Shown here: piece by piece, positions 1 to 10,367 of the stretch
Layout of the letters: each line of letters starts with the position of its first letter
How positions within the stretch are numbered: the stretch's first letter is position 1
Source of the DNA: Conchocele bisecta
Lineage: Eukaryota; Mollusca; Bivalvia; Lucinida; Thyasiridae
Length of the DNA stretch: 64,000 nt
Assembly (NCBI GenBank): GCA_029237695.1
Contig: CM055279.1
Location: 496,001 to 560,000, forward strand
Direction of reading: 5' to 3'
Program-made: the position numbers and the translations under genes
Notes under the pieces: generated by a model
Databases searched by the model: none
What the model saw: the letters and a program-made list of their open reading frames with translations, nothing else
What the model was told of the DNA's origin: nothing

Positions 1-5
1 CGATA

Positions 6-676
6 GTGGAAAAAGGTGAAGAAATATTGGGGGCTCACGATGAAACGTTGGAAAAGGTAGAAAAGGGAAGACGGGTAGTTACATTATCCTTTCGTAAAAA
101 CATTGACATCAACGAGTCTGAACGCATGTCCGATAAAATCGGTCCGTGTCTAACAACAAATTTTTATTTGAGATATTCATATTCTTACAAGCTAGAACAT
201 ATGGAGGAAACTAAAAATGGAAAACCTAAAACTATAATATTTCACAAAAATCTCGGTGGTAGCGAACCACTATCATCGATGAAAACCGTTAAAAATGGTT
301 GTCAGATAAGGAGCAAACACGAATAATGTCAGATAAAATAGACAGACCGAATACAAAGTGGAAGTTTGTAAGATGGGTAGAGGTTTTTGTAAAGTTAATA
401 CAGGGCAGTAGGGGAATAGATTTGGGACTACAATCCAAAGAAGTAGCGGGAGGAGAACTTCCAGAATGGTTGAGGAATAGAAAAGGTATGTATTCTTTAG
501 ATAAGTATAATGACGATCTTTGTCTGTTCAGGTGTCTAGCTATGCACCTTGATAAAAAGATCAGACCCGACAGATGCACGGACCAGGCGAAAGAACTTAG
601 TAAACAATATACCGGTAGTAATGAGGTTTCACCAATTCCATTTTCAGATCTGAAAAAGGTTGAAGAGTTTTTTTAA
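6..676 (+). pseudogene. N-terminal region of the polymerase, in two frames
   Basis: Two overlapping open stretches (6-326 and 299-676) read into each other in different frames with no intergenic signal. Both are lysine-rich, have similar codon use, and sit directly upstream of the exonuclease part. A third frame carries on from about 673 to 785. I take them as the N-terminal part of the polymerase, where the terminal-protein-like region of such enzymes would lie. No catalytic motif is visible here, so this assignment rests on position and continuity. Confidence 0.6.
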
Positions 677-871
677 AATCGGTATAGAAGTATATCAACC
701 GACACAAGGTGGTGTTTGGTGGTTGAAAAAGGTACCAGCGCACTATGATGCACTAGGTAATAAACCAATGACAATAGGACTTTAATAATCACGCATTTCT
801 GATAAAAAACCTTAAAAACCTATCTAAAATTTATAAAGATCGGTTGCGACACTACTCTTTATCCATATTAG

Positions 872-1510
872 ATAGTATACGATTTTGAGGCGTATCTCCA
901 GCCAGAAGTTGAAACTACCGGTAATAGTTTAGAGTACGAAGCTGAGCACGTTCCGGTAAGCGTTAGTATAGGAGATAATTTCTCAGGAACAGTAACTCAT
1001 ATTTGTGAAAAAGATCCCGCAAAACTTATAGAAAAATTCGTAGAAGATTTGAAAGTCAGGGGAAAAGCTATAAGAGAAGAAGTATGGTCAAGATATGAGT
1101 TTAATACGGAATATTTACGCCAAAAACAAATCGCACAGATCGAACAGTGGATAGAGCAAGTACCGGTTATAGGTTTTAACAGCAGTAATTACGATATAAA
1201 CTTAATAAAGAAATATTTAGTAGGCGAACTGTCATCAACAACGAAGAAAGTAATGGTTGGAAAAAGGGCGAACGCGACAATATTTCTATTTACTCCGGAG
1301 TTTAGATTTCTTGATGTAATACTTTACCTAGGACCCGGTGTAAGTTACGATAGTTGGATAAAAGCCTACGACTGCAAAGGACAGAAATCTTTCTTTCCTT
1401 ACGAGTGGTTCGATTCTACAGACAAGCTGGATTACCCGGGACTACCGGATATAGAGAATTGGTATTCCAAACTATCTGGGAAAATGTTACTAGACGAAAA
1501 CACAAATTAA
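872..1510 (+). pseudogene. 3'-5' exonuclease domain fragment of the polymerase
   Basis: The frame is open from 872 to a stop at 1508-1510. It begins near the D-F-E exonuclease motif I and contains the motif II stretch FNSSNYDINL. Further on, FLDVILYLGPG and SYDSW lie where motif III is expected. The stop follows a frame change near 1500, since the next frame carries straight on with polymerase sequence. Confidence 0.75.
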
Positions 1511-2878
1511 GCAAATGTCGTAGAATTTTCGAAGGAAATAATATGAAAACTTTCAGAGATTGGTTGAAATATTATAACGATTTAGATGTAGCACCGTTCC
1601 TAGAAGCTGTTGGAAAAATGTGTGAATTTTATAAACACAGGGGTGTAGATATTTTCAAAGACGCGGTAACACTACCGGGTGTGGCTATACAATATTTATT
1701 GAGAGGAACCATTAAAGAACAAAAATCTTCAAAGACGATTATACCGGAGGATGCTCTATGCGCGCCGAAAGAAGAAACATACAAAATGATGAAAGACGCT
1801 CTAGTTGGTGGTCCATCGATAGTATTTACGCGATATGCGGAAGCCGGTGTTTCAAATATTAGAGTGGGTTCCAAACCTTGCGAGGCTGTTTTGGGGTACG
1901 ACGCAAACGCGTTATATTTATCTACGTTAAATAAAGAGATGCCGTGTGGAAAAGAAACTATACATCATATAAATAACCCACATAATCCTAAACTTATTAA
2001 AAAGTTTAGTAAAAGAGTTTTATCCGGACACTGGTTTGGGTTTGCGGAGGTGGATATAGAAGTTCCACACAACTTAAAAGATAAGTTTTCCGAAATGTCT
2101 CCACTTTTTATAAACAGAGAAGTAGAGGTTGATGAAGTTCCCGCGCATATGTTAAAATATTTAAAAGATACTGGCCGAACTAGAGGAAACGGAAAAAAAT
2201 TGGTGGGATCTATGTCGGCCACTAAAGTATTGCTGTACGCGCCACTGTTGAAATGGTATTTAAAGTACGTCCTAGAAATAACGGGAGTTCATCGTGTTAT
2301 AGATTATATTAGTGGTAAACCCTTCGAATGGTTCGCTAAAGAAGTTACAGCCGCAAGACGAACGGGGGATGTAGAACCGAATAAGAAACCGGTGGCCGAC
2401 ATAATGAAATTATTAGGAAACTCGTGTTGCGGAAAAATGATAGAGGCAACTGAGAGACATTTAAATACGACATATACGCGAGACGAAACCTGTGTTGATA
2501 AAGCATTAAGATCCGCGTATTTTGATGATTTGGAAGAGATAGGAGATGCGTACGAAATATCTTCAAGAAAACCCCGGTGCTCAGTAAAGAGACCATTCCA
2601 TTGTGGAATAGTGGTTTATCAACTAGCTAAATTGAGAATGTTGGAATTTTACTACGAATTTCTAGACAAATACGTAAAAAGAGAAGACTTCGAATTAATA
2701 CAGATGGACACGGATAGTATGTATATAGGAGTTAGTGGAAAAACGATAGAGGAATTGATTAGACATAACTTACTAGACGAGTTTGAAAAAGAAAAAAAGA
2801 AATGGTTGGCTTGGGATAAATGGAGTAATAGAGAACCAGGACTTTTCAAAATGGAATTTAGCGGAGATAGGGCGATAG
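1501..2878 (+). pseudogene. Polymerase palm and fingers fragment, cut by an insertion
   Basis: One frame is open from before 1501 to 2878. It holds YDANALYLS (motif A), KLLGNSCCGK (motif B) and the D-T-D-S catalytic pair of motif C. It then runs into the inverted repeat of the inserted element at 2879, so the tail read up to 3066 belongs to the insertion and not to the polymerase. Confidence 0.85.
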
Positions 2879-4273
2879 TACGGGGCGCCATGCAGGACAG
2901 GTTAATTATGTGTACAAAATTGAGTTTTGTAACACTAAAAATCACAAAATTCAATTCTGTGTCACAAAATTCAATTCTGTGTCACAAAATTCAATTTTGT
3001 GAAGACAGAATTCATTTTTGTCCACAAAAATTAGTTGCGTATGTCATCTCTACGTTGATTGGTTGAGATCGGTCTTAGTCCATTTTACTAGATGGTGGAG
3101 TACACTTGCAGGTTTAAATATTTCAATGCGAAAATATAACCCAATATATCAATATTATACTTCTTTATGGACAGTTATTTTGGTTATATTATGATTACAA
3201 ATGAGTGGTCACACCATATAAGCATATATACTTTGAAGGAGAAATAAGAAAAATATTCAGAATTTTCCCTCAATTATGTAAACAGGTCAAACATAAAGTA
3301 GCCGGGATATAGCTAGACCTGAGAGGCATGCCCATATATAGAGAATACCAGGCTAGTGTATTTTGATATCAAGTTTATCAGGCAAGGCTAGGAAACGCGT
3401 AGGAATTCCGAGGCTTGCCGAGGAATTCCTACCGTTTCCGAACCGAGCCTGATAAACTTGATATTAAAATACACTAGCCTGGTATTATATTTATCAGGTA
3501 ACGTTTTATGCTCGAAAATGACATTAGATGACGTCGTATTCTAACAGTAGATCTAACCTTGAGAAACAAATGGTATTGGATCTATGTCTACTAGTTGCGA
3601 AGTTACGTGTTCGCAACTATGTGTCTACATGCATTATTTACAGTATACACCATCTTAGTACATGTATCCATGGTATCTACACAAATACTACAAATGGTTT
3701 CCTCAAATGGCCCAATACACACATTCTGTTTATAAACACAGACAGCAGTCAGAACACAGGCCACAGCGCGTGTATTATTGATTTAACTGGGGCAAATGTA
3801 CCTTTCGATACACACTAAATGACGTCAGTACTCGCGGGAGATCTACATGTACATGAATTATGTGTACAATTATAACGCAAATGAGTTTAAATACGAATGG
3901 GTTTGTCATCGTTTGACTGTTTGGAGATAGTTGAAGCAAAATGGCAGAATGAGAAATGAATCATCGGCAGAATGAGAAATAAATCATCGACATTGAATGT
4001 GTAGATCGGCGACCGTGACCCATTTCTCCAGTGCAGTTTCTGACCAATGGTAGTCCTTCTTACATGCGTGTGCAGAATTGACAGAATTGAATTTTGTGAC
4101 ACAGAATTGAATTTTGTGGACAGAATTGAATTCTGTGGCACAGAATTGAATTTTGTGACACAGAATTGAATTCTGTGACACAAAAGTGAATTTTGTGACA
4201 CAGAATTGAATTTTGTGGCACAAAAATGAATTTTGTTGACAAAATTGAGCCATGTCCCACTTGGCGCCCCGTA
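2879..4273. mobile_element. Non-autonomous inverted-repeat element inserted in the polymerase gene
   Basis: The ends are inverted repeats: TACGGGGCGCCA at 2879 and its complement ending at 4273. Both are followed inward by arrays of the palindrome-like unit CACAAAATTCAATTCTGTG. GATAG occurs on both sides (2874-2878 and 4274-4278) and fits a 5-bp target duplication. Polymerase sequence lies directly on both sides. No transposase is visible in the 1395 bp, so the element needs help from elsewhere. The superfamily is uncertain: a TA duplication is a less good alternative reading. Confidence 0.8.
3344..3486. repeat. Large foldback inside the inserted element
   Basis: AATACCAGGCTAGTGTATTT at 3344 is answered by its complement ending at 3486, and pairing continues inward through the GATATCAAGTTTATCAGGC arms and the AGGAATTCC segments. 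It may be a second foldback element nested in the first, or the middle of the first. Confidence 0.7.
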
Positions 4274-4562
4274 GATAGCGTTATCTAGTAAGTGTTATTT
4301 CGTAGAAAAATTTAATTCAATTAATAAAAACTCCGCGAAAGGAATGTCCAAGAGAACTAACGATTTAAATTGGGATAGATATAAACGAATACTAAGCGAA
4401 ACTACAGAAGATGGAAAACACATTATCGATGTAGCGCAAAATAAAGGATTTAAAATGAAAGACGGTGTTATGAAAACGTACTGTCAACGAAAATTAGGAC
4501 TATCGGCGTACTACGATAAAAGACGCGTGCTATCGGACGGAATACATACGGAACCTCTTTAA
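4274..4562 (+). pseudogene. C-terminal fragment of the polymerase
   Basis: The frame is open from just after the inserted element to the stop at 4560-4562, in the frame that starts SKRTNDLNWDRYK at 4347. The end is rich in Lys and Arg, as in the thumb/C-terminal part of this polymerase family. It overlaps the end of the convergent integrase by four bases, so the two genes end tail to tail. Confidence 0.75.
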
Positions 4563-5547
4563 AGACTCTGACGATCCGGAGGTAACTGGGTGTCAGAAGG
4601 CACCGCGAGAAGTTCTTCGCGAACAAACCCTCGAGAGGGCCCATCATCCAAATAGTAGAGCACGGGCTCATCGGGTTTGGTAATAGATCGATCTAGATGA
4701 TATACATTGAGAGACCACACGGGATCAGTCGCGCGGCGGCTGCCACCTTCGAGCTCTCCCGGTTGATAGAGGTACCGGACGTCAATATCCGATGGAAGCC
4801 GTTGCTCCCCTAAACCAACGGGTCGCCCGCGCGAGACGGCATAGGGCTTGTTCGTCACCCTTTTAAACTTGATAGCATCTACAGGCTTCTTACCTATCAA
4901 TCTGGTCACCTCTCCGTTCAGTGCGGAGACCACGGCGGGCAGTCTGGCCACCCACTCGGTCGATCGCGAATGAGGGTCTACAAGTTCTTTAGCGTATTGG
5001 TGTCCGATCAGTCTCTCAGCCAGGGTTCGATTGAAGCGCTCCACGATCCCCTGGTCCCGGTGGATGTTGATGCGGCCGCGTCTGACAGAAACTTTGTGTT
5101 TAGCCAATAGATGAGAGACAGCGCCCATGAACTCGCGGCCGGGATCGACCTGGAGAAGATTCGGCCATTTGAGAGGACTCCTCTTATATATTCGGGAAAG
5201 AGCCTCGGCCACTTCCTTAGACTCTTTAGTGGCCAACGGCTCAGCCCCCTTATAACGACTCGCTACGTCAACGATTGTCAGCGCGTACTTGTACGTCTTG
5301 CGACCGACGCGATCGTGAGGGAGAAACAGGAGATCCGCTTGGTGAACTTGGTTCGGCACCGGCACGTCGAATTTCGGGCGCGGAATATTGCGAGGCGCGG
5401 GTAAATAGATCTGCCAGATGGCCTGCTTCTTGAGCCATTCCTTGACAGCGTTTTCGGAAACCTTGGTCGCCGCCGCGAGGTTCTTGATGGCCGCGAGTCC
5501 CTTCCAGTAGCCGCGTGGGCTATAGTACGTATTCGCCAGCTTGAGGC
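4559..5547 (-). CDS. int: Polinton-type integrase with a DDE core, start missing
   Basis: This is the retrovirus-like integrase that inserts the element into host DNA. The catalytic core shows HQADLLFLPHD (first Asp), LLQVDPGREF (second Asp) and DQGIVERFNRT (Glu), the D,D-35-E pattern of the rve family. The C-terminal third is basic, as expected of a DNA- or chromatin-binding tail. The frame is open upstream to about 5547, where a stop occurs before any ATG, so the N-terminus has been lost or shifted. A GTG at 5363-5365 is a possible but unlikely start because clear coding sequence lies before it. The core itself is unbroken. Confidence 0.87.
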
Positions 5548-5565
5548 GTTAGTTTGGTATCAAGT

Positions 5566-5911
5566 TTACGCGTGTTCATCGTATGCAAAGTATTCTAATA
5601 TATCGGGCAATCTCCAACATGCACTCGTCAGCTCGTCCGGTAACTGCGTCATTAATAATAAACCTTTGTTGGAAGTACAATCGCGATTGATTTTGGAGGT
5701 TAAGTTCCGAAGGAACTCGGAGGAATCCCCAGGATTGGTGGGGGAATCTAACATCCGCTTCGCGAAAAGGGTGGCCGTTTTTCGTCCTCGCGCCACGTCT
5801 CGAGAGAATCTTGGGCCAGACGGATCATACCCTTTGTGCCAGCTATACGGTGTCTAATGGCCGTGTAGCCTACATCGATCAAAGCGTAATAAAGATCGTC
5901 CACTAACATCG
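5566..5911 (-). pseudogene. Unrecognised Polinton gene, two frames
   Basis: An ATG at 5909-5911 opens a frame that runs to about 5757 and stops. A second frame then runs from about 5796 to the stop at 5566. The overlap and the shared charged composition suggest one protein of about 110 residues with a frame change near 5790. I do not recognise it. It sits between the integrase and the next minus-strand gene, and the TATATATATA run at 5912-5928 lies just upstream as a possible promoter. Confidence 0.45.
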
Positions 5912-5951
5912 TTATATATATATATATTTAAAACGAGTTCAATTGCTTATT

Positions 5952-6386
5952 TCAATCTCGATTGAATATATAGTAGCTGACGAGACCCCCCGTCGCAGCC
6001 ATTCCCACGACGATGAACGCGATCTCGCGGTCTTTTTGGGCCTCTGACGGTACATAGAAATCTGAAAGTTGGGGCTCGCGATTCATTGGATCGAGACTTC
6101 TCTGCGGATATGCCAGCGCATACTCGCGGTTGGCTTCTTCAACGTTCTGAAAGTTTGCGCGGGTGTGATTCTCGCGGCGAAGCTCTTCGTTGACCCAGTC
6201 GAGATGGGCGGTTCGTTTTTTCGACCACGCTTCCTTCGCGCTATTGAGTTGTTCTACAGCTAAATCGTGACGCTCGCGCTCCTGATCCGCGTTCGAGTTT
6301 TGTAGTTTAGAGAATAGAAAGTTGCTGCCGCTGAACGCCAATGCGTTCACGAGCGCTCCTCCTACTATTATTCCGATCGTAGCCAT
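5952..6386 (-). CDS. Small two-helix membrane protein, conserved type in Polintons
   Basis: This is an intact ORF of 144 residues. It has an N-terminal hydrophobic segment (about residues 3-25), a long charged helical middle (about 30-80, coiled-coil-like, rich in Glu, Lys and Arg) and a C-terminal hydrophobic segment (IAFIVVGMAATGGLVSYY). The ATG is preceded by AT-rich sequence. The layout suggests a small membrane or virion-associated protein. I believe this type recurs in animal Polintons but its role is unknown to me. It is one of the few unbroken genes here. Confidence 0.6.
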   Translation of the reverse strand: MATIGIIVGGALVNALAFSGSNFLFSKLQNSNADQERERHDLAVEQLNSAKEAWSKKRTAHLDWVNEELRRENHTRANFQNVEEANREYALAYPQRSLDPMNREPQLSDFYVPSEAQKDREIAFIVVGMAATGGLVSYYIFNRD

Positions 6387-6387
6387 T

Positions 6388-6603
6388 TTATTTCCATATA
6401 TTAACGGGTATAATTCCAGCTTTAATTAGATAATCTCGGGTCCAAACTGCGCCCGTTACACCCAAGGTCACGAGTCCTACGTCTCTCACAGTAAAGTCCA
6501 ATTTGGGAGCGGGCCCTCCTAAGACCATCTTTCCTGCTCGAGCATACACGATACTGAGACCCGATATCACCACGCATTCACTATCATTTTACCATCGTGT
6601 TCA
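6388..6603 (-). pseudogene. Small membrane protein, frame change near the start
   Basis: A GTG-initiated frame from 6573 to 6388 encodes about 61 residues with the segment DVGLVTLGVTGAVWTRDYLI and a short polar tail. An ATG at 6601-6603 opens another frame that stops within 14 codons and overlaps it, so the real start was probably this ATG with one frame change between. It ends two bases before the next gene's ATG, as in compact viral gene strings. The function is unknown. Confidence 0.45.
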
Positions 6604-6632
6604 GCCATTATTGCATATAAAAAGGATCGCGT

Positions 6633-7657
6633 TTAATGTTTAAATGGGGCGCATCCCTCAACGATTGGATTGGAACCGCGTCCAACAGTGTTGGGTTTTC
6701 TTTTTTTCAATTTCAGCCTCGTTGATGATAGGGGGGATCTGTTGTTGAAACGGTAAAGCACATACAGGGTGCCCACAACTGACAGACCACCAACAACAAC
6801 CCACGGGATCCAATCAGTTTGAGCAATCGGTTCCAATCCAATAGCGATTGGGGGAGAAACAGCTGCCACCGGGTGTTTTGCCGTCTCTGTCTCCGATTGC
6901 AACGACCGTTTGGCCTCTCGAAGCTCGGCGAGTATTTTATCTTGTTTAGCTTTTCGTGTGGCAGCAGCCGCTCTCCCAGCCGCCTGTCTTTTCGGATTTT
7001 TTTATACGCTGTATGTCATCCAGTGGTGGAGTAACACTCGGGTTCGATTGTGTTGGAGCAATCGGGTTCAACTCCGTCATTCTCGCGGGTGTGTCTTGTG
7101 TCATCATTTATAATATTAGGGCTTATAGTTCGTGGGCATATATGTCCAAATTGACAGTGTTTACCCGTGGTCAACGCGGTTGTCAGCGGAGCTAAGTACA
7201 TTCCAAACTTGTGATAAATTGAGCAGCATGCTGTTCTAAGAGTGTGTCCTATAAAAGGGTCAGTCTCTAGATCGCGAATCAACCCCGCGGTGTCTGGTAT
7301 AGGGAGAAGTATACTAACGGTGGTAGCGTACAAAAGAATAGCCGCCGATCCGAGAGTTTTTGTCATCTCCGCACCTAATTTGGATTCGTATCGCGCATAC
7401 ATCGTATCGACCTCCGCATCTGACATCTTATCCACCTGACAAACTGAGAGACGCCTACCGAGATAATGCTCCGACTGTCCCCCAGCAACCAGCGCAGCTA
7501 GACGCTCGCGACGCGCCGCGTTTTCATTTCCTTTCGGGACCATATCGGCAGCCATGCCGGCAGTCGTGCTGACAGGTGTTTCTACAGTTTCAGTCGTGTC
7601 GGCAGTCGGAGCGACTGTTTCTTCCATTAGCTGATCGAGAAGTTCGTCGCTGTTCAT
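6633..7657 (-). pseudogene. Unrecognised Polinton membrane protein, broken
   Basis: The N-terminal part (7657-7016) starts at an ATG, is acidic, and has a hydrophobic stretch (SAAILLYATTVSILLPI). The C-terminal part (from about 6993 to 6633, another frame) has an Ala/Lys/Arg-rich helix and then a transmembrane segment, WVVVGGLSVVGTLYVLY. A run of seven A's (minus strand) near 6999 lies between them and is a likely slip site. I read the two as one gene of about 340 codons. Function unknown; a virion or membrane role is possible from the anchor. Confidence 0.5.
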
Positions 7658-7790
7658 TATTGCTAATTTTCTTCAAATTATTCTTACAAGTCTCATAAGT
7701 CTAACATATTGCCAAGCGCACCACCAGATACTTATGATTACCGTTATGCTCGCAATAAAGCTCGCAGCGGAGCAACAAATTCTTAGAAAT

Positions 7791-7938
7791 TGCTCAGCAT
7801 TGTTAAGCATTTTCTCAGCATTGTTAAGTATTTGTTAAGCATTGTTCAACATTGTTCAGCAATTGCTCAGCATTGCTCAGCATTGCTCAGCATTGTTCAG
7901 CATTTGCTCAGCATTGTTAAGCATTTACTCAGCAGTTA
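7791..7938. repeat. Short tandem repeat TGCTCAGCATT / TGTTAAGCATT
   Basis: About thirteen imperfect 11-12 base units of the form TGYTMAGCATT follow each other in the space between two minus-strand genes. They sit downstream of the ATPase stop and upstream of the next minus-strand gene, so they could act as a spacer, a regulatory array or a slippage product. Confidence 0.7.
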
Positions 7939-8565
7939 CTAATTAATTACATTATAAGCAGTTGGTTGATCAGTCTTTAGCAGAAGCTTGCTGTGCTTAG
8001 TTTCCGAAAGTATCTGTCGAACCTCCAGGCGCTCCTCGCGCGTTGGGATAACGTCGTTCTCTCTAAGATATTCATCGAATGAGTCTCGGTCCTTGCAGTG
8101 GAAGAGGGCGACCCATTTCGTTTGCTCGCGCAGATCCTTGAGGACGGCGTTGTACTTCTGAGTGGAGATCCATATGCTTTGCCTCGCATGGCGGCCAGAA
8201 AATGCGAGCTCGGAGAGCATGTCCTTCTTTTTGGTCATCGCCGCCTTGGCCGAGCAGTCGTCAATCACGTATAGGGTGGGCTCTCCCTGGAATATTTGAT
8301 AGAAGACACGCAGCCAACCGTGTAGCCTGTCGCCGGGGTCAATAACGTATACCTCAGGGTCGGTTCATATCCAAGTCTCGTTGTGCCGCACAGTGGGACA
8401 CAGGATCACAATGTGACGAAAGGCATCGCGGTAGGAGCTCTCTAGCAAGTCGAGGATGAAAACCGTTTTTCCGCATCCTGTCTGCCCACATATTATGGCA
8501 GAGTGGGCATCTCCAATCGTGAATTGGTATTGATTTTTAGTATAAAGCTGAGACGTATCGGCCAT
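7939..8565 (-). pseudogene. DNA-packaging ATPase (FtsK/HerA-like), one in-frame stop
   Basis: The protein would drive genome packaging into capsids. Walker A is GQTGCGKT near residue 27. Walker B is LYVIDDCS near 8260, and a C-terminal block (SIWISTQKYNAVLKDLR) fits the following conserved region. The length of about 208 codons suits Polinton ATPases. The same frame is open through the whole span except for a TGA at 8365-8367, so a single nonsense change separates the halves. The start overlaps the end of the capsid gene by 29 bases. Confidence 0.8.
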
Positions 8566-9832
8566 TTTCGATATTGAGTTGCGCGTCCGTTATTATATAT
8601 AAGTATACGTTCAATGTGCCAGCTCCATCCGCCTCTTTGGTTATCTGGATCATCACACCCTCACTAGCGTTCTCAACTTGACGTCCGCTACCGTGCATTT
8701 GGTCGTCGTCGCTGGCTCGCATGTCTAGCCATAGAGCGTATTTGGTAGTCAGAAAATCCGAGAGGGAGACGTCCGAGAGCTGCAGGTCTTTGGCAACCGC
8801 GGCAACCTCCGGGGAACGCTTAGAGCCGGAAGCAAAATGTTTTCTTACTTCGTCCCACTGCTGGTGCGCGCGAAGACCTGCGCTGTAGAGTTGATTGGGT
8901 ACTCCCTCGATCGTCACCTCTACCTTCGTGATTTTGGGGTTATAGAATTTGTCGGATTTTCTAGCACCGAGCGCTAACCGACCATCCTCGAACAACATCA
9001 GTATACCTTTCATCGAGCGGGCGGGTACGTTGACGTTAATATTCCACAATGTGTCGCTTTTGTCTTTCGTTATCTTGCGGTGGCGAAGAACTCGGTCGTA
9101 AAGTATGGCAACGCGCCCAACATACTGGGATCTGATTAATCGCGCGAGTTCGGGCATCGTGACCATGTCGTACTCCAGCGAAACATTGTCGATCGTATAC
9201 TTCGATGTTATGTCAGTGGCTATGATAACTCGGCCGTAGTCATTGAACGTTAGTTCGTATTCGAGGCGGTCCGCCAAAGCGCTCTGATAGTATGGCATGT
9301 GACTCTCCAACAACTCAAAAGTCGAGCGGGATGTAGAATCGGTTGCCGTAAGCGGCCGCGACCGCGTTGTCGCTCGCGACGTTATCTGCCTTGTCACCAG
9401 CCCGATTCTAAGTCTGTTTACGTTCCTATTTCGGCTAGTGTCAATACCTTGATATACCGCATTTTCGCGCTCTTGTGCCGTCTTCCACAGGTCCTGGTAG
9501 CAATGGTAGACGTCGCTGTCATCGATCGACATCACCTCATTACCAGAAATCTTTATCACAGTCTTCTTGACGATGGCGCGACCCAGGTTCTGAACGATGG
9601 TTCGGTCCGCGTCCGTCGATGTAAGCGAAATAGTGAAAGCGAGGCGAACAGTCCCCGGCATAATGACGTCGCTAGCTCCGAGGTTGGGGAAGCGGACTAA
9701 GAGCTGCTGGTTCTGTTCGATCGTCGATGGGTTGTTCGTAATAACGACACTCTGTCTCACACCTTTTGCCCCGAGGAGCTCACGCAGTCTGCGATATGGA
9801 TTGAGTTTGCGACCGTATTGACTCGAAGACAT
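8537..9832 (-). CDS. Major capsid (hexon-like) protein candidate
   Basis: This is an intact 431-codon ORF beginning at an ATG, the longest unbroken gene of the element. It is rich in beta-prone segments and has few charged runs, with no signal peptide or membrane segment. Its place next to the packaging ATPase, which it overlaps, is the usual place of the double jelly-roll capsid gene in Polintons and adintoviruses. I assign it on size, composition and position; no single motif proves it. A structure prediction would settle the question. Confidence 0.65.
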   Translation of the reverse strand: MSSSQYGRKLNPYRRLRELLGAKGVRQSVVITNNPSTIEQNQQLLVRFPNLGASDVIMPGTVRLAFTISLTSTDADRTIVQNLGRAIVKKTVIKISGNEVMSIDDSDVYHCYQDLWKTAQERENAVYQGIDTSRNRNVNRLRIGLVTRQITSRATTRSRPLTATDSTSRSTFELLESHMPYYQSALADRLEYELTFNDYGRVIIATDITSKYTIDNVSLEYDMVTMPELARLIRSQYVGRVAILYDRVLRHRKITKDKSDTLWNINVNVPARSMKGILMLFEDGRLALGARKSDKFYNPKITKVEVTIEGVPNQLYSAGLRAHQQWDEVRKHFASGSKRSPEVAAVAKDLQLSDVSLSDFLTTKYALWLDMRASDDDQMHGSGRQVENASEGVMIQITKEADGAGTLNVYLYIITDAQLNIENGRYVSALY

Positions 9833-9884
9833 AATCTATAAAACCTGTATGGTTTTGTCTTTAATATAATAATAATTATTAAAG
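9833..9884. promoter_or_regulatory. Divergent promoter region between two element genes
   Basis: Only 52 bases separate the ATG of the capsid gene (minus) from the ATG of the next gene (plus). The segment includes TTTAATATAATAATAATTATTAAAG, broken here as TTTAATATAATA and ATAATTATTAAAG, far richer in A+T than the genes beside it. It must hold the start signals of both genes. Confidence 0.5.
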
Positions 9885-10367
9885 ATGGCTGGTCTCGATA
9901 TTGGCATGGACGAATTCGATCGCACTACGGGCGACCGAGACGATTACCTCGGAGATTACGATATTGACACGGATATCGGTACATCCGATTTCCACGATGA
10001 CGATGCCTTCTACGGCATTGCCGAAACGAGCTTCATAGAGACACCCGAAACTCCGGCATGGGCGGGCGGTGCCGATATTCCTGCGGGGATCTCCGAGGGT
10101 GAGCTGGCTCCTCTCGGGGAAACGGATTCTCTGGTGAAACAGTGGGAGAGTATAGTGTCTAAATACGGCATCAAGGCCACGTTGGAGTTTCGCAGCACTA
10201 AAAGAGGAGACTTGTGGGTTAAATGGGGCAATAGCTGGAAGTTGCTGACGTACAAGAACGACCCGAACCGGTTCCTCAGCCCCTCTTCCTTGGGGCAATA
10301 TGGAGTACTATTCGCTCGAGCTCTCGGATTGATCGGGGACCGGTCGCAGGTGCCTAAAAAATGGTAA
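9885..10367 (+). CDS. Acidic 160-residue Polinton protein, unrecognised
   Basis: This intact ORF has a strongly acidic N-terminal half (many Asp, residues 5-48). A basic, aromatic C-terminal domain (about 85-135) contains the stretch RGDLWVKWGNSWKLL. There is no membrane segment. It overlaps the start of the next gene by seven bases and is transcribed away from the capsid gene. An acidic tail joined to a compact basic domain could suit a DNA- or capsid-binding factor, but that is only a guess. Confidence 0.55.
   Translation: MAGLDIGMDEFDRTTGDRDDYLGDYDIDTDIGTSDFHDDDAFYGIAETSFIETPETPAWAGGADIPAGISEGELAPLGETDSLVKQWESIVSKYGIKATLEFRSTKRGDLWVKWGNSWKLLTYKNDPNRFLSPSSLGQYGVLFARALGLIGDRSQVPKKW

Larger units (their letters stand above)
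1..4562 (+). pseudogene. polB: Protein-primed family B DNA polymerase of a Polinton/adintovirus-like element, broken
   Basis: The gene encoded the replicative DNA polymerase of the element, which in this family starts from a terminal protein. Family motifs appear in order: exonuclease residues D-F-E near 881-889, N-S-S-N-Y-D near 1180, polymerase motif A (YDANALYLS) near 1900, motif B (KLLGNSCCGK) near 2410, motif C (QMDTDSMYIG) near 2700, and a lysine-rich end near 4344-4562. The frame changes near 290, near 670, before 872 and near 1500, and a 1395-bp element sits at 2879-4273. The start may lie left of the window. Coding density and motif conservation are still high, so decay is recent or some breaks are assembly indels. 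The identity is firm; the copy is non-functional as assembled. Confidence 0.88.
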
